Part shown: positions 33,603-43,393 of the stretch, one piece after another
How positions within the stretch are numbered: position 1 is the stretch's first letter
Layout: each line of letters begins with the position of its first letter
NCBI RefSeq assembly: GCF_016909175.1
Contig: NZ_JAFBFI010000021.1
Location: forward strand, 1 to 48,689
Length of the DNA: 48,689 nt
Origin: Peribacillus deserti
Lineage (GTDB): Bacteria > Bacillota > Bacilli > Bacillales > DSM-1321
Direction: 5' to 3'
The notes under the pieces: generated by a model
Databases searched by the model: none
Told to the model about the DNA's origin: nothing
What the model saw: the letters and a program-made list of their open reading frames with translations, nothing else
Made by a program: the position numbers and the translations under genes

Positions 33603-33698
33603 ATGGGTTTTGCAATAATTTTGGTCGTACTAATCTCGATTTTTTCCCTAATAGCTACAATCCTACTAGCTGGTAAGGGAGATGAAGGATACAGTTAA
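33603..33698 (+). CDS. Tiny hydrophobic membrane peptide A (31 aa)
   Basis: MGFAIILVVLISIFSLIATI then LLAGKGDEGYS: one transmembrane helix and a short acidic end. GGGG ribosome site seven bases before ATG 33603. It overlaps the start of the next ORF by 17 bases. A terminator follows the pair, so they look like one transcript. Not recognised; small oxidase or transporter subunits, or leader peptides, are possibilities only. Confidence 0.5.
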   Translation: MGFAIILVVLISIFSLIATILLAGKGDEGYS

Positions 33699-33798
33699 TT
33701 CTGTTAAACGTAACACGTCCAATCTAACTATGATTTATATCATAGTCATTTTCCTCTCCTTAATTGCAGTTGGAGTATATATTAGATGGTTTGCATAG
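33682..33798 (+). CDS. Tiny hydrophobic membrane peptide B (38 aa)
   Basis: MKDTVNSVKRNTSNLTMIYI with a helix IIVIFLSLIAVGVYIRWFA: a polar, basic N-terminus and one C-terminal transmembrane segment. Its ATG lies inside peptide A in the -1 phase behind AAGGGAG, pointing to coupled translation. Not recognised. Confidence 0.5.
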   Translation: MKDTVNSVKRNTSNLTMIYIIVIFLSLIAVGVYIRWFA

Positions 33799-33819
33799 AT
33801 TAAAATAATTAGGCATGAT

Positions 33820-33850
33820 AACCTATCGTCTTGGACGATAGGTTGTTTTT
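33820..33850 (+). terminator. Terminator of the tiny-peptide pair
   Basis: AACCTATCGTC-TTG-GACGATAGGTT perfect 11-bp stem, then GTTTTT. Confidence 0.9.
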
Positions 33851-33896
33851 AATAACAAGATAACGGGTCTAAATAAAATTCTTAGAAGGTGAAGAT

Positions 33897-35327
33897 ATGG
33901 ACTGGAAACCTGATAGAAGCAAAAAAAAGGCTATCTATAGGCAGCTGGCAGAGTATATTGAAAGTGGTATCGCAAATGGAACCTTTCCTTCCGATAAGCC
34001 TCTCCCTTCAGAAAGACATCTGGCAAAAGAATTAGGTATAAACAGGAGTACAGTCGTAGCTGCTTATGATGAGCTTGAGTCAAATGGCCTTATTGAAAGA
34101 AAAAGAGGCAGCGGCACCATAATTAGCAAGGATATATGGGGGATAACAAAAAAGCGTGTGCCAAGCTGGAATAGATATATTGAGGCTGGATCTTTCTTAC
34201 CAAACTTACCAGTGATGCAGAGGATTAGAAAAGAAACTGAAGTTCAAAAAATTGTTAACTTAGCAAGCGGGGAGCTGTCAGAAGATTTATTTCCTCTCAC
34301 TGCTCTTAAAGAAATTACATCAACCAGGACATTCAACGGCCGCCTTGGATACGATCATCCCCAGGGCAGTGGTATTCTTAGAGATACTATAACAGAACAT
34401 GTAAAGAAGTACCGCGGAATCGAAACGAATGCTTCCTCTATCCTTATTACTTCCGGGGCTCAACAGGCTCTGCATCTAGTGGTTCAATGCCTCTTAAAAC
34501 CAGGAGATGCTATTGCATTAGAGGAACCTTCATATCACTATAGCCTCCCAATTTTTCAATCTGCTGGGTTGAGACCCTTTTACTTACCGGTTGATAAGGA
34601 GGGTATTAATCCTGAAGATTTGTTAGAAATGTACAAAAAGCATCGTATTCGTATGATATTTCTAAATCCGGCATTCCAAAATCCCACTGGGACATACCTA
34701 AATAATTACCGCCGTCAAAGGATATTAGAAATTTCCTCAGAGTATGGAATTCCTGTGGTTGAAGATGACCCTTACAGCTTGACATCTTTTACTGGCAGAC
34801 CTGCGTCCCCGTTAAAATCTATTGACTATCATGGGAATGTTTTATATATCAGTTCTTTATCTAAAATTGTTGCTTCAGGGTTAAGAATTGGCTGGATAAT
34901 TGGACCTGCACCGGTTATTGAGAGATTGTCTGACGCCAAACAACAAGTTGATTTTGGACATGCGAGTTTTACTCAATGGATTGCACAAGAATTCTTAGAA
35001 TCAAAATACTTTGATGTCCATATTAATTATTTAGTTAAGCAGCTGCGAATCCGTAGAGACCAGATTGTTACAAGTTTGAATGCCTACATGAAAGAACAAA
35101 TAGAATATCACTTGCCAGAAGGTGGCATTCACTTATGGTGTAAGGTACTACGGGAGCATAATGAAGGACAATTGCTGGAAAACTCCATAAAAAATGGTGT
35201 CATTTATGTACCTGGATCAACAATGGGGACACGTAAAGGCTATATTCGTTTTACTTTTGCAAGAGAAAATGATGGAAATATAGATGAGGGTATTAAAAGG
35301 TTTCGAGATGCAATCTCTGATTTATAA
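33897..35327 (+). CDS. MocR/GabR-type regulator (GntR HTH + PLP aminotransferase fold)
   Basis: 476 residues. N-terminal GntR winged helix (about 12-78: PLPSERHLAKELGINRSTVV) and a fold-type I aminotransferase domain (about 115-470) with QNPTGT, VEDDPY and the Schiff-base Lys323 in SSLSKIVASGLRIGW. MocR proteins use PLP as a ligand and usually control vitamin B6, amino-acid or GABA genes next to them; no obvious target is adjacent here. ATG 33897 with GAAGGTG. A terminator follows. Confidence 0.9.
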   Translation: MDWKPDRSKKKAIYRQLAEYIESGIANGTFPSDKPLPSERHLAKELGINRSTVVAAYDELESNGLIERKRGSGTIISKDIWGITKKRVPSWNRYIEAGSFLPNLPVMQRIRKETEVQKIVNLASGELSEDLFPLTALKEITSTRTFNGRLGYDHPQGSGILRDTITEHVKKYRGIETNASSILITSGAQQALHLVVQCLLKPGDAIALEEPSYHYSLPIFQSAGLRPFYLPVDKEGINPEDLLEMYKKHRIRMIFLNPAFQNPTGTYLNNYRRQRILEISSEYGIPVVEDDPYSLTSFTGRPASPLKSIDYHGNVLYISSLSKIVASGLRIGWIIGPAPVIERLSDAKQQVDFGHASFTQWIAQEFLESKYFDVHINYLVKQLRIRRDQIVTSLNAYMKEQIEYHLPEGGIHLWCKVLREHNEGQLLENSIKNGVIYVPGSTMGTRKGYIRFTFARENDGNIDEGIKRFRDAISDL

Positions 35328-35336
35328 TATTGAAGC

Positions 35337-35373
35337 AAAAAAGAATCATGTGGCAAAATATGATTCTTTTTTG
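35337..35373 (+). terminator. Terminator of the MocR gene
   Basis: AAAAAAGAATCAT and ATGATTCTTTTTTG arms with a 9-base loop; can work in both directions. Confidence 0.85.
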
Positions 35374-35418
35374 TTAAATTGTATATCAAGCTTTTTATTA
35401 CCATTTATACTATATCTC

Positions 35419-35841
35419 TTAGTGGATATGTTTTTGTAAATAATCAGACCTAAGACAATAAGAAACAACCTTCTTCTTGTACTGCCTGACGACATCTACG
35501 TGGTCATCATAACTATAAACAAACATATTTACATCTTTCTTGCCTCTTTTAACCTTGATAACAAATGGAATAACATTAGTCTCTGGATGTAGAAATAACA
35601 TTTCATTGCCTGGAAATATATAATATTTTTTTAAAAATGAAGCTTTATTCAAATAGTCAGTAAATCTACTTTTTTCTTCCTCTCCTAAGTTTTTTCCGTT
35701 AAATGTTACAGTAATATCTTTTGAATTAAGTTTTTGATGGAGTTCAAATTTACTTTCAAACCATTCGACAAAGGCACTTGGAGGACTCAATAAAAATTTA
35801 AAAATACATGCAATCGCTATCGTAGCAACAGTCCATATCAT
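35419..35841 (-). CDS. yfmQ: YfmQ family protein
   Basis: 140 residues: a single N-terminal membrane helix (MIWTVATIAIACIFKFLL), then a soluble part with FLKKYYIFPGNEMLFLHPET and KRGKKDVNMFVYSYDDHVDV, the pattern I recall for B. subtilis YfmQ. Function unknown. GGAG ribosome site before ATG 35841. Single gene, terminated by the shared hairpin at 35337-35373. Confidence 0.75.
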   Translation of the reverse strand: MIWTVATIAIACIFKFLLSPPSAFVEWFESKFELHQKLNSKDITVTFNGKNLGEEEKSRFTDYLNKASFLKKYYIFPGNEMLFLHPETNVIPFVIKVKRGKKDVNMFVYSYDDHVDVVRQYKKKVVSYCLRSDYLQKHIH

Positions 35842-36196
35842 ACAATATCAACTCCTTAAGTAATAGTATCAAGTGTTCCTAATTTACCTGTAGGAACTTA
35901 TTTTAAAGCAATAATATTTAGATTAATATGATCACAAAATATATTAAGGTATTATGAATTTTAATGAACCATCCAATTCTCAAGATTTTTAACCATCCAC
36001 TTGGTTTGCAGAACCTTCTTCTCTTTCACATCAAGACTATACTGTTAGCTGTTATCTCACTATCTGATTTTTATTATTTTCATCAACAAGCAATCGTTTT
36101 TAGAGTAGAAGTTGTTGATTTCAGTGTGATAAGAAAGTGTATATTCTTTCTAATTCTCTCGGCTTTTCGATAAACTCGTTAATAATAAACTAACCA

Positions 36197-36658
36197 TCAT
36201 GAGTTCTCTTTATTGGAACCTTTATTACCCTTATAGATAAAATAAAGAGAGATAATCATAAATAGCAATGCGAAAGCACGTTTAGCATCTAATTCTATCA
36301 CTAAACTATTAAACCACCCAAAATGATCGATAATCACTCCTATTATTAGCTGACCAGCTATACCAGCAATATTGGTTGCGATAACCCCAATTCTAGGTAC
36401 TGCCATAACAGTCAGAAGCAAATACATCGTACCCATGAATGCTGCACTTAATTGCCATTTAGGTGCATCTAACAGTGCAAGCACATTCCCGCTGCCAAAA
36501 AATAAAATGAAGATAGTAAGAAACATTGTTCCAGTTAGAAACGTTAAAAGTGTTGTTTCAATTGTTCCAGCTTTTCTGCTAAAAGTACCATTGATTGAAG
36601 ATTGCGCACTCAATGTGATACCGCCAATTAATGTGAACAAAATCATAAATAGTCCCAT
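36197..36658 (-). CDS. DMT superfamily membrane protein, YdcZ (DUF606) type, second gene
   Basis: 153 residues, five hydrophobic helices. Conserved SAQSSINGTFSRKAGTIETT and AGQLIIGVIIDHFGWF motifs mark the YdcZ/DUF606 half-size transporters, which work as pairs of adjacent five-helix proteins. The partner lies 12 bp upstream (36671-37099). GGGGGTC ribosome site before ATG 36658. Substrate unknown. Confidence 0.85.
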   Translation of the reverse strand: MGLFMILFTLIGGITLSAQSSINGTFSRKAGTIETTLLTFLTGTMFLTIFILFFGSGNVLALLDAPKWQLSAAFMGTMYLLLTVMAVPRIGVIATNIAGIAGQLIIGVIIDHFGWFNSLVIELDAKRAFALLFMIISLYFIYKGNKGSNKENS

Positions 36659-36670
36659 AATAAAGACCCC

Positions 36671-37099
36671 CTAATTTATTAGTATAAGTGAGATAATCAT
36701 TGAAATAACTGCAAAAATCTTTTCTTTATTGATCTTAATTTTCTTACTCCCAAGCCATCCAAAATGTTCAATAACCATACTCATGACTAATTGTCCGATA
36801 ATTACAGCAACCATTGTTATGCCAACCCCAACGAATGGAACACTTACAACAATGGAGGTTAAATAAACAACACCCAAGACACCTCCAAGTAAGGACCATT
36901 TAGGTGCTTCAAGTGTATAGGAAATCTTTCCTTTTCCAAAAAAGAGCCACAATAGCCCCAGTATGATAGAACCCATAAAGAAGTTATAAAAACTTGTTTC
37001 TATTTGTCCAATTGTTTTTCCTAGTTCAGCATAGATAGCTCCTTCAAAGCTAAGTGCTGCTCCAGCCAATAAGGCTAGCAAATAAGATATAAATCGCAT
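36671..37099 (-). CDS. DMT superfamily membrane protein, YdcZ (DUF606) type, first gene
   Basis: 142 residues, five helices, with the counterpart motifs EGAIYAELGKTIGQIETSFY and IGQLVMSMVIEHFGWLGS. Homologous to its neighbour, so the two probably form a heterodimeric small-molecule exporter. It starts at ATG 37099 with AAGGAG and is preceded by an operator-like dyad (37130-37147). Confidence 0.85.
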   Translation of the reverse strand: MRFISYLLALLAGAALSFEGAIYAELGKTIGQIETSFYNFFMGSIILGLLWLFFGKGKISYTLEAPKWSLLGGVLGVVYLTSIVVSVPFVGVGITMVAVIIGQLVMSMVIEHFGWLGSKKIKINKEKIFAVISMIISLILIN

Positions 37100-37129
37100 A
37101 AATTAGATCTCCTTTTTTATATAATTAAA

Positions 37130-37147
37130 TATCTAGAAATATAGATA
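37130..37147. promoter_or_regulatory. Second ArsR-type dyad, TATCTA-N6-TAGATA
   Basis: Perfect 6-bp arms between the ArsR gene and the first ydcZ-like gene. The same ATATCTAGA core is in the operator at 37508-37527. Confidence 0.5.
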
Positions 37148-37180
37148 TAAAGTGGTGCAAAAAACAGACATCAACACAAA

Positions 37181-37495
37181 TTAGATCTCTGTTTTAAAAT
37201 ATTTAGCAAACTGTTGAATAAATTCTTCATTACGCCTGTAGTAAGTCCATTGTCCATGACGAATCGATTCAAGCAGACCAGCTTTTTGCATCAAGTTCAA
37301 GTAGCTAGAAACGGTAGATTGAGAAACTTTGGCTTTTTCTTGAATATCCCCAACACATACTCCACCTTTATAACTTACCTCCTTGGGCAGGTGAGCACCT
37401 TGTTTTGGGAAATGCTTCTCTGGTTCCTTTAACCACTCTAAAATATTCAATCGTGTTTCGTTGGATAATGCTTTGAATACATTAATAGGTTTCAT
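37181..37495 (-). CDS. ArsR-family winged-helix repressor
   Basis: 104 residues: NVFKALSNETRLNILEWL at the start and the recognition helix VSQSTVSSYLNLMQKAGLLE are ArsR hallmarks. A single Cys (GGVCVGDIQEKAK) lies before the HTH, without the CxC metal site of ArsR/SmtB, so a non-metal ligand is likely. First gene of an ArsR-ydcZ-ydcZ operon read leftward. The promoter upstream is overlaid by a dyad, pointing to autorepression. Confidence 0.85.
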   Translation of the reverse strand: MKPINVFKALSNETRLNILEWLKEPEKHFPKQGAHLPKEVSYKGGVCVGDIQEKAKVSQSTVSSYLNLMQKAGLLESIRHGQWTYYRRNEEFIQQFAKYFKTEI

Positions 37496-37502
37496 AGGCG
37501 TA

Positions 37503-37532
37503 ATTATATATCTAGATTTCTCGATATGTCAA
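37503..37532 (-). promoter_or_regulatory. SigA promoter with overlapping ArsR operator
   Basis: Minus strand: -35 TTGACA (37527-37532), 18-bp spacer, -10 TATAAT (37503-37508). A 20-bp imperfect dyad ATATC-GAGAAATCTA-GATAT style (37508-37527, 16 of 20 symmetric) fills the spacer. Confidence 0.7.
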
Positions 37533-37599
37533 ATGGAGAAAGAAAAAAAAAAAAACGGATAGTTAAATGCTCCAGAAACGGAATCTGAAATGGAAAAAT

Positions 37600-37675
37600 C
37601 TTGTGAACGAATGTACTTTAAGTAAAGGGAGCGTTAATTCAAAACGTATGGCTGCATCAGCAGCCTTTTTTTATT
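37600..37675 (+). repeat. Composite palindromic repeat
   Basis: CTTGTGAACGAATGTACTTT lead-in, AAGTAAAGGGAGCGTTAATT, AAAACGTA, hairpin GGCTGCATCAGCAGCC with T7. The hairpin is a good terminator. Confidence 0.8.
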
Positions 37676-37722
37676 GGTTAATTAATTTGTAACTTAGTTA
37701 AAGATTTTGGATGTGAGAGGAT

Positions 37723-37787
37723 TAGGCAAACATTTAAGAAGAATAGGATATCGGCCGCTTTTTCACCTGTTGCATAATAAGGATACC
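37723..37787 (+). promoter_or_regulatory. 65-bp control region shared with the aldo/keto reductase operon
   Basis: Aligns without gaps to 40582-40646: TAGGCAA-n-CATTT-n-AGAAGA, GATATC, TTTT, and an unbroken 17-base identity TGCATAATAAGGATACC. It lies 104-168 bp before the P460 gene start. Probably the AraC binding region plus promoter. Confidence 0.7.
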
Positions 37788-37890
37788 TATACATTATTTC
37801 GACAATTCTTAAAAAAGAATGCCAGATTGGAGTCGTTTGGAGGCATTTAACGATTCAACATAGGATCGAAAATAAGAGGAGGAAAGCAGT

Positions 37891-38628
37891 ATGAAACAAC
37901 GATTATTAGTGTTCCTGACAATTGTGATTGCACTCACTCTTACAGCTTGTAACAGTAATAATGATATGAAAAGGATTTCCCAACAGAAGACATCTGGTGA
38001 CACTTCCAAACAGGAGCAATCCGAATCTAGTCGTGAACTTGTCAACTTCCCTGAGAACTACGATAAGGGTGTGAACTACACGACTGTGAATCGAGGAGAT
38101 GTCAGAGAGGAACTATACACAAGCCGGGAAGCGATCGAAGCGGTGCAGAAGAGGAAGCCAATCCCTGATGGCACAGTAATTACTCTGGAGATCTATAAAG
38201 ATGAAGAGCTTTCTGAAATCTTCGTGATGGAAAAGCGTAATGGCTGGGGTGACCAGAATCCCCCTGAGATGCAGAATGGAGATTGGCTATACCAGGAATT
38301 CAATGGTGACAAGTCAGTTGATTATGAGGAAGACATTGGTCGCTGCTTTTCCTGCCACGCGAATCAAGAAAGAGATGACTTCGTAAACACATTGGATGAA
38401 ATGAAAGATTATGAACTCAATGAATCTGCTAAATCAAAGGAAAGCAGTACAAAATCCCCGATTGCAGGTATCCCTATCGATCACTGGAACGTGAAAGCGG
38501 CAGATAGTAATCGGGCCGGTTCGCAGGATTTTGTGCATGGGAAAGGAGATGGCTTATTGGAAGGTGAGAAAAAAGCAGGAATCATTCAGAAGGTACTTTT
38601 GATGGTTCATTTTAAACAAGAGACATAA
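37891..38628 (+). CDS. Cytochrome P460-like haem lipoprotein
   Basis: 245 residues. Lipobox LTAC (Cys20) after a signal sequence, then a Ser/Lys/Gln linker and a P460 domain: YTTVNRGDVREELYTSREAI, PDGTVITLEIYKDEEL, and the haem-binding motif RCFSCHANQ (C152-x2-C155-H156). P460 haem proteins oxidise hydroxylamine or bind NO in other bacteria. The 90-residue C-terminal extension (after the CxxCH) is unlike the usual family end and may be linked to its partner. Probably outside the cell, anchored by lipid. Co-transcribed with the DUF4405 gene. Confidence 0.75.
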   Translation: MKQRLLVFLTIVIALTLTACNSNNDMKRISQQKTSGDTSKQEQSESSRELVNFPENYDKGVNYTTVNRGDVREELYTSREAIEAVQKRKPIPDGTVITLEIYKDEELSEIFVMEKRNGWGDQNPPEMQNGDWLYQEFNGDKSVDYEEDIGRCFSCHANQERDDFVNTLDEMKDYELNESAKSKESSTKSPIAGIPIDHWNVKAADSNRAGSQDFVHGKGDGLLEGEKKAGIIQKVLLMVHFKQET

Positions 38629-38725
38629 GCAATTTTTTAGCATTAGAACGAGATTTGATGTTATCACCAATAATACAAGCAGAAAACCGATTTTGGTATT
38701 CTTAATAAGAAAGAGGAGAACTTTT

Positions 38726-39442
38726 TTGAATCAAAATATGTTAATCAGGCTAGTTATTGACCTTTCTATGACAGTTTGTATGCTGGTGGTAATGGCTTAC
38801 TATATTACTGGAAATGCAATTCACGAACTGGCTGGAGTTATATTATTCTTGTTGTTTATCACACATAATATTTTTAATCGTCGATGGTATAAGACGATTT
38901 TTAAGGGAAAGCACTATGTACGACGGCTGCTAAGCATTGCGGTCAATCTGCTTTTTCTCGCATCTATGACTGTGGTGATGATAAGTTCGGTTCCCATATC
39001 CCGTGACATTTTTCCTTTTATCTCCACGAAAAATGACATGATTCTATTGCAGATACATGTTATGACCTCATATTGGGGATTTATCTTCATGGCTGTACAT
39101 ATAGGGATGTCCTGGGGAACAATTATCAATGCCGTACGAAAGATGACGGCAATTACTAGCACTAGCCGTATCCGAACAACCGCCTTACGCATCATAGTGG
39201 TGTTGATTGTTATTTATGGAGTACAGGCATCTTTCAAGAGAGATATGTTAAACAAGTTAACCATATATAATCCCTTCGGTTGGAACTTTGATGAGTCTTC
39301 CTTGGGATTTATAATTGATCATTTATCCATCGTAGGAATATATATCAGTGGTACTCATTATGTACTGAAATTTGTTCGAAAGCGAGAGAAACCTAAGGTT
39401 CTAAAAGCAGATACAGATTTATATCAGAGGGTTACCAAATGA
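38726..39442 (+). CDS. DUF4405 membrane protein, cytochrome b-like
   Basis: About 239 residues. TTG 38726 (MNQNMLIRLVI) with AGAGGAGA eight bases upstream is preferred over TTG 38693. Four or five helices; paired His residues HELAGVILFLLFITHN and QIHVMTSYWGFIFMAVHIGM are the haem-b ligand pattern of DUF4405/cytochrome b561-like proteins. With the upstream P460 lipoprotein it could carry electrons between the quinone pool and an external haem. A terminator follows. Confidence 0.75.
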   Translation: MNQNMLIRLVIDLSMTVCMLVVMAYYITGNAIHELAGVILFLLFITHNIFNRRWYKTIFKGKHYVRRLLSIAVNLLFLASMTVVMISSVPISRDIFPFISTKNDMILLQIHVMTSYWGFIFMAVHIGMSWGTIINAVRKMTAITSTSRIRTTALRIIVVLIVIYGVQASFKRDMLNKLTIYNPFGWNFDESSLGFIIDHLSIVGIYISGTHYVLKFVRKREKPKVLKADTDLYQRVTK

Positions 39443-39481
39443 ATTGTTGGAAAGGGTCTAATAAGGGACATTTGCAGAATG

Positions 39482-39521
39482 AAAAAGTGCACTAATCCAG
39501 TTTGGATTAATGCACTTTTTT
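39482..39521 (+). terminator. Terminator of the P460-DUF4405 operon
   Basis: AAAAAGTGCACTAATCCA and GGATTAATGCACTTTTTT arms with one mismatch; bidirectional. Confidence 0.9.
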
Positions 39522-39603
39522 ATACATAAGCCGCCTTTAGCAAGTTTATATTTACTTTTAGTGGAAAAACAAACATACGCAAATATTCACAGCTGGATTC
39601 AAT

Positions 39604-40503
39604 TCATGCTTTTACCCTCAAGCGTTTTATATCCTCTATAGGTGGAAACCCAAACATACGTGAATACTCACGGCTGAATTGCGATGGGCTTTCATAACCC
39701 ACACGAAATGATACATCAGCAGCATCTGTTGACTCTGACAACAGCAAGCGACGGGCTTCCTGCAGTCTAATTTGTTTTTGGAACTGAATAGGACTCATAG
39801 CGGTAACCTCTTTGAAGTGCCTATAAAACGAAGGGACACTCATATTCGCTAGATTCGCAAGTTCCTCTGAGCGAAAGGAGCTATTATAGTGGTTTATGAT
39901 GTGCTCAATAATATCTCTAATTCGATAAGTAGAACTGCCTTGTACCACAGCTTGTTTAAGCATCCCTCCATGTTGCCCCTGCAGAACCCTGTATAGGATT
40001 TCCTTTATGAATAAAGGAGCAATTACCGGGATATCTTCTGGACTGTCGAGTAGACGAACTAACCTGATTACCGCATCGACCATAGAAGAATTTATACGAT
40101 TCACATACATAGCACGTTCGGTCTTTTCTTTTGATACAGTTGCTATGTCAGAGTTGCGAAGAACTTCTAAGATTTGATCGTGTGTAAATTCAAGTTTAAG
40201 ACCTAAATACGGAATTTCAGGAGACGCCTCCATCACTTGACCAGTAATCGGCAAATTTACAGAAGTGATGAGGTAATCTGTAGGACTGTACTCATACCGC
40301 TCCTGTGCTAACCATATCTCCTTTTTTCCTTGTGCCACAATGCATAAAGAAGTATTGTGAACTCCATGACTTGGTCCTATCGCATGAGAGTAACGGGAGA
40401 AAAATAGACCGGGTATAGCTGTTTGGTGAGAACCATCATCAATGGTATATTGCTCAATTATTTCGGCAAGCTCTTCCTGCTGTTTATGAATTAGTTCAGA
40501 CAT
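39604..40503 (-). CDS. AraC-family transcriptional regulator
   Basis: 299 residues. N-terminal AraC_N cupin-like region (about 20-170: LFFSRYSHAIGPSHGVHNTS, LCIVAQGKKEIWL) and a double-HTH C-terminus (about 195-295: SSFRSEELANLANMSVPSFY, HFKEVTAMSPIQFQKQIRLQ, ADVSFRVGYESPSQFSREYS). This YqhC-like type often activates aldehyde reductases and senses reactive aldehydes. It is divergent from the aldo/keto reductase operon, and a shared 65-bp block suggests that it also controls the P460 operon. Confidence 0.9.
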   Translation of the reverse strand: MSELIHKQQEELAEIIEQYTIDDGSHQTAIPGLFFSRYSHAIGPSHGVHNTSLCIVAQGKKEIWLAQERYEYSPTDYLITSVNLPITGQVMEASPEIPYLGLKLEFTHDQILEVLRNSDIATVSKEKTERAMYVNRINSSMVDAVIRLVRLLDSPEDIPVIAPLFIKEILYRVLQGQHGGMLKQAVVQGSSTYRIRDIIEHIINHYNSSFRSEELANLANMSVPSFYRHFKEVTAMSPIQFQKQIRLQEARRLLLSESTDAADVSFRVGYESPSQFSREYSRMFGFPPIEDIKRLRVKA

Positions 40504-40581
40504 AGAATCCCTCCCCTGTCTTTATTGTAGTCAGTTTATTATAAAGCATATTTCTAACCCGTGTAATAGATGTGATAAAAA

Positions 40582-40646
40582 TAGGCAATCATTTGAGAAG
40601 ATTGAGATATCACATGTCTTTTTAATTGCTGCATAATAAGGATACC
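40582..40646 (+). promoter_or_regulatory. AraC target region before the aldo/keto reductase operon
   Basis: Matches 37723-37787 without gaps, including 17 identical bases TGCATAATAAGGATACC; 74-138 bp upstream of the start of the first reductase. TAGGCAA-n-CATTT is the best candidate for the AraC contact site. Confidence 0.7.
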
Positions 40647-40674
40647 AAGCTGTTCTTTATTATGGGTGTGCTAG

Positions 40675-41703
<1,029 letters not shown>

Positions 41704-41720
41704 CAGATATTCTATATTGA

Positions 41721-42590
<870 letters not shown>

Positions 42591-42784
42591 TAGGTGGAAA
42601 ACCTCTCAAAAGTTTAGAAAGCTCTGGAATTATTTAGTCAAATACCTATCCGTCATGGAATCTATATCTGTTGGACTCTGTCTGCTCTGAAATTTGTAGA
42701 AGAAGGAAAAAGAGATTTACTAAAGTGCAGCTCAGAAAAAAACATTTTCGTTTGTTGATAGATGATTATGGAGAGAGCAGGTTG

Positions 42785-43099
42785 ATGATTACAAAACAGT
42801 ATAATATTATTACAAGTACGGGTTTTGCACGTCCAGCAACGTTACTGGTACAAGTTTCTAGGTTGTTTACATCAAGAATATCTCTGGAATATCAAAAAAA
42901 ATCTATTGATTTAAAATACTCGACTGATTCTATAATGGATATTTTGTCGCTTAGAATTAGACCTTACAGTATGATTAATATAAAGGCTGAAGGAATTGAC
43001 GAGTATGACGCTTTACAAACAATAGATAATCTCTTCAATAAAAATAAGCTAATTATAGATCAGACGGAGTTCCTATCCTGTAAGAGTAACCCGAAATAA
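42785..43099 (+). CDS. HPr-like protein lacking the catalytic His (Crh-like)
   Basis: 104 residues from ATG 42785 (GGAGAG upstream). The HPr fold is evident: STGFARPATLLVQVSRLFTS, SLEYQKKSIDLK, SIMDILSL, INIKAEGIDEYDALQTIDNL. The phosphorylatable His15 of HPr (G-I-H-A-R-P) is replaced by Phe14 (T-G-F-A-R-P), while the regulatory Ser (Ser49, in SIMDILSL) is kept after a four-residue insertion. The same combination of lost His and kept Ser defines Crh of B. subtilis, a catabolite-repression cofactor for CcpA. Role inferred: regulation, not sugar phosphotransfer. An in-frame upstream extension to 42671 is unlikely. Confidence 0.75.
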   Translation: MITKQYNIITSTGFARPATLLVQVSRLFTSRISLEYQKKSIDLKYSTDSIMDILSLRIRPYSMINIKAEGIDEYDALQTIDNLFNKNKLIIDQTEFLSCKSNPK

Positions 43100-43178
43100 G
43101 AAATGGATAACGGATAAAAATGTAATTGGCAGGATCAACGTTTTTGTTCTTGCCAGCTACAAATGTTAATTAATTTCT

Positions 43179-43234
43179 TATTTAACTAAAGGGTGCGATA
43201 GTTAAAGAAGGAAATGGCTGCTTTAGCAGCCTTT
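43179..43234 (+). repeat. Composite palindromic repeat, left part (interrupted)
   Basis: ATTTAACTAAAGGGTGCGAT, AGTTAAAGAAGG, then AATGGCTGCTTTAGCAGCC, which is duplicated at 43394 after the inserted 159-bp element. Confidence 0.8.
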
Positions 43235-43393
43235 CAGAGTGTAGACAAAATCAATTTCAAACAAACTTTGTCGCGAAAAATGAGGTTTGTCAATTTATTT
43301 CTTGCATATATGGTGGCTTTTCTTAAAGTTAAGCACTATATATTGAGGGTTAAATATTATTAAAAAATAGCTGTCGACTTTGTCGACAGCCTG
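43235..43393 (-). mobile_element. 159-bp IS1182-derived miniature element with 22-bp duplication
   Basis: Ends: CAGAGTGTAGACAAA on the left and CAGGCTGTCGACAAA read inward from the right (12 of 15 identical), both matching the IS1182 ends at 120-1678 (CAGGCTGTCGAGAAA). The right end repeats the IS1182 left-end hairpin layout (CTGTCGAC-TTT-GTCGACAG). A 22-bp direct repeat, AATGGCTGCTTTAGCAGCC plus TTT, flanks it (43213-43234 and 43394-43415). It has no coding capacity, so it would need the transposase in trans. It sits in minus orientation relative to the full element. Confidence 0.8.

Noticed and set aside
35964-36173. 69-codon frame between yfmQ and the ydcZ pair
   Set aside because: No ribosome site, His/Phe-rich composition typical of AT-rich non-coding DNA.
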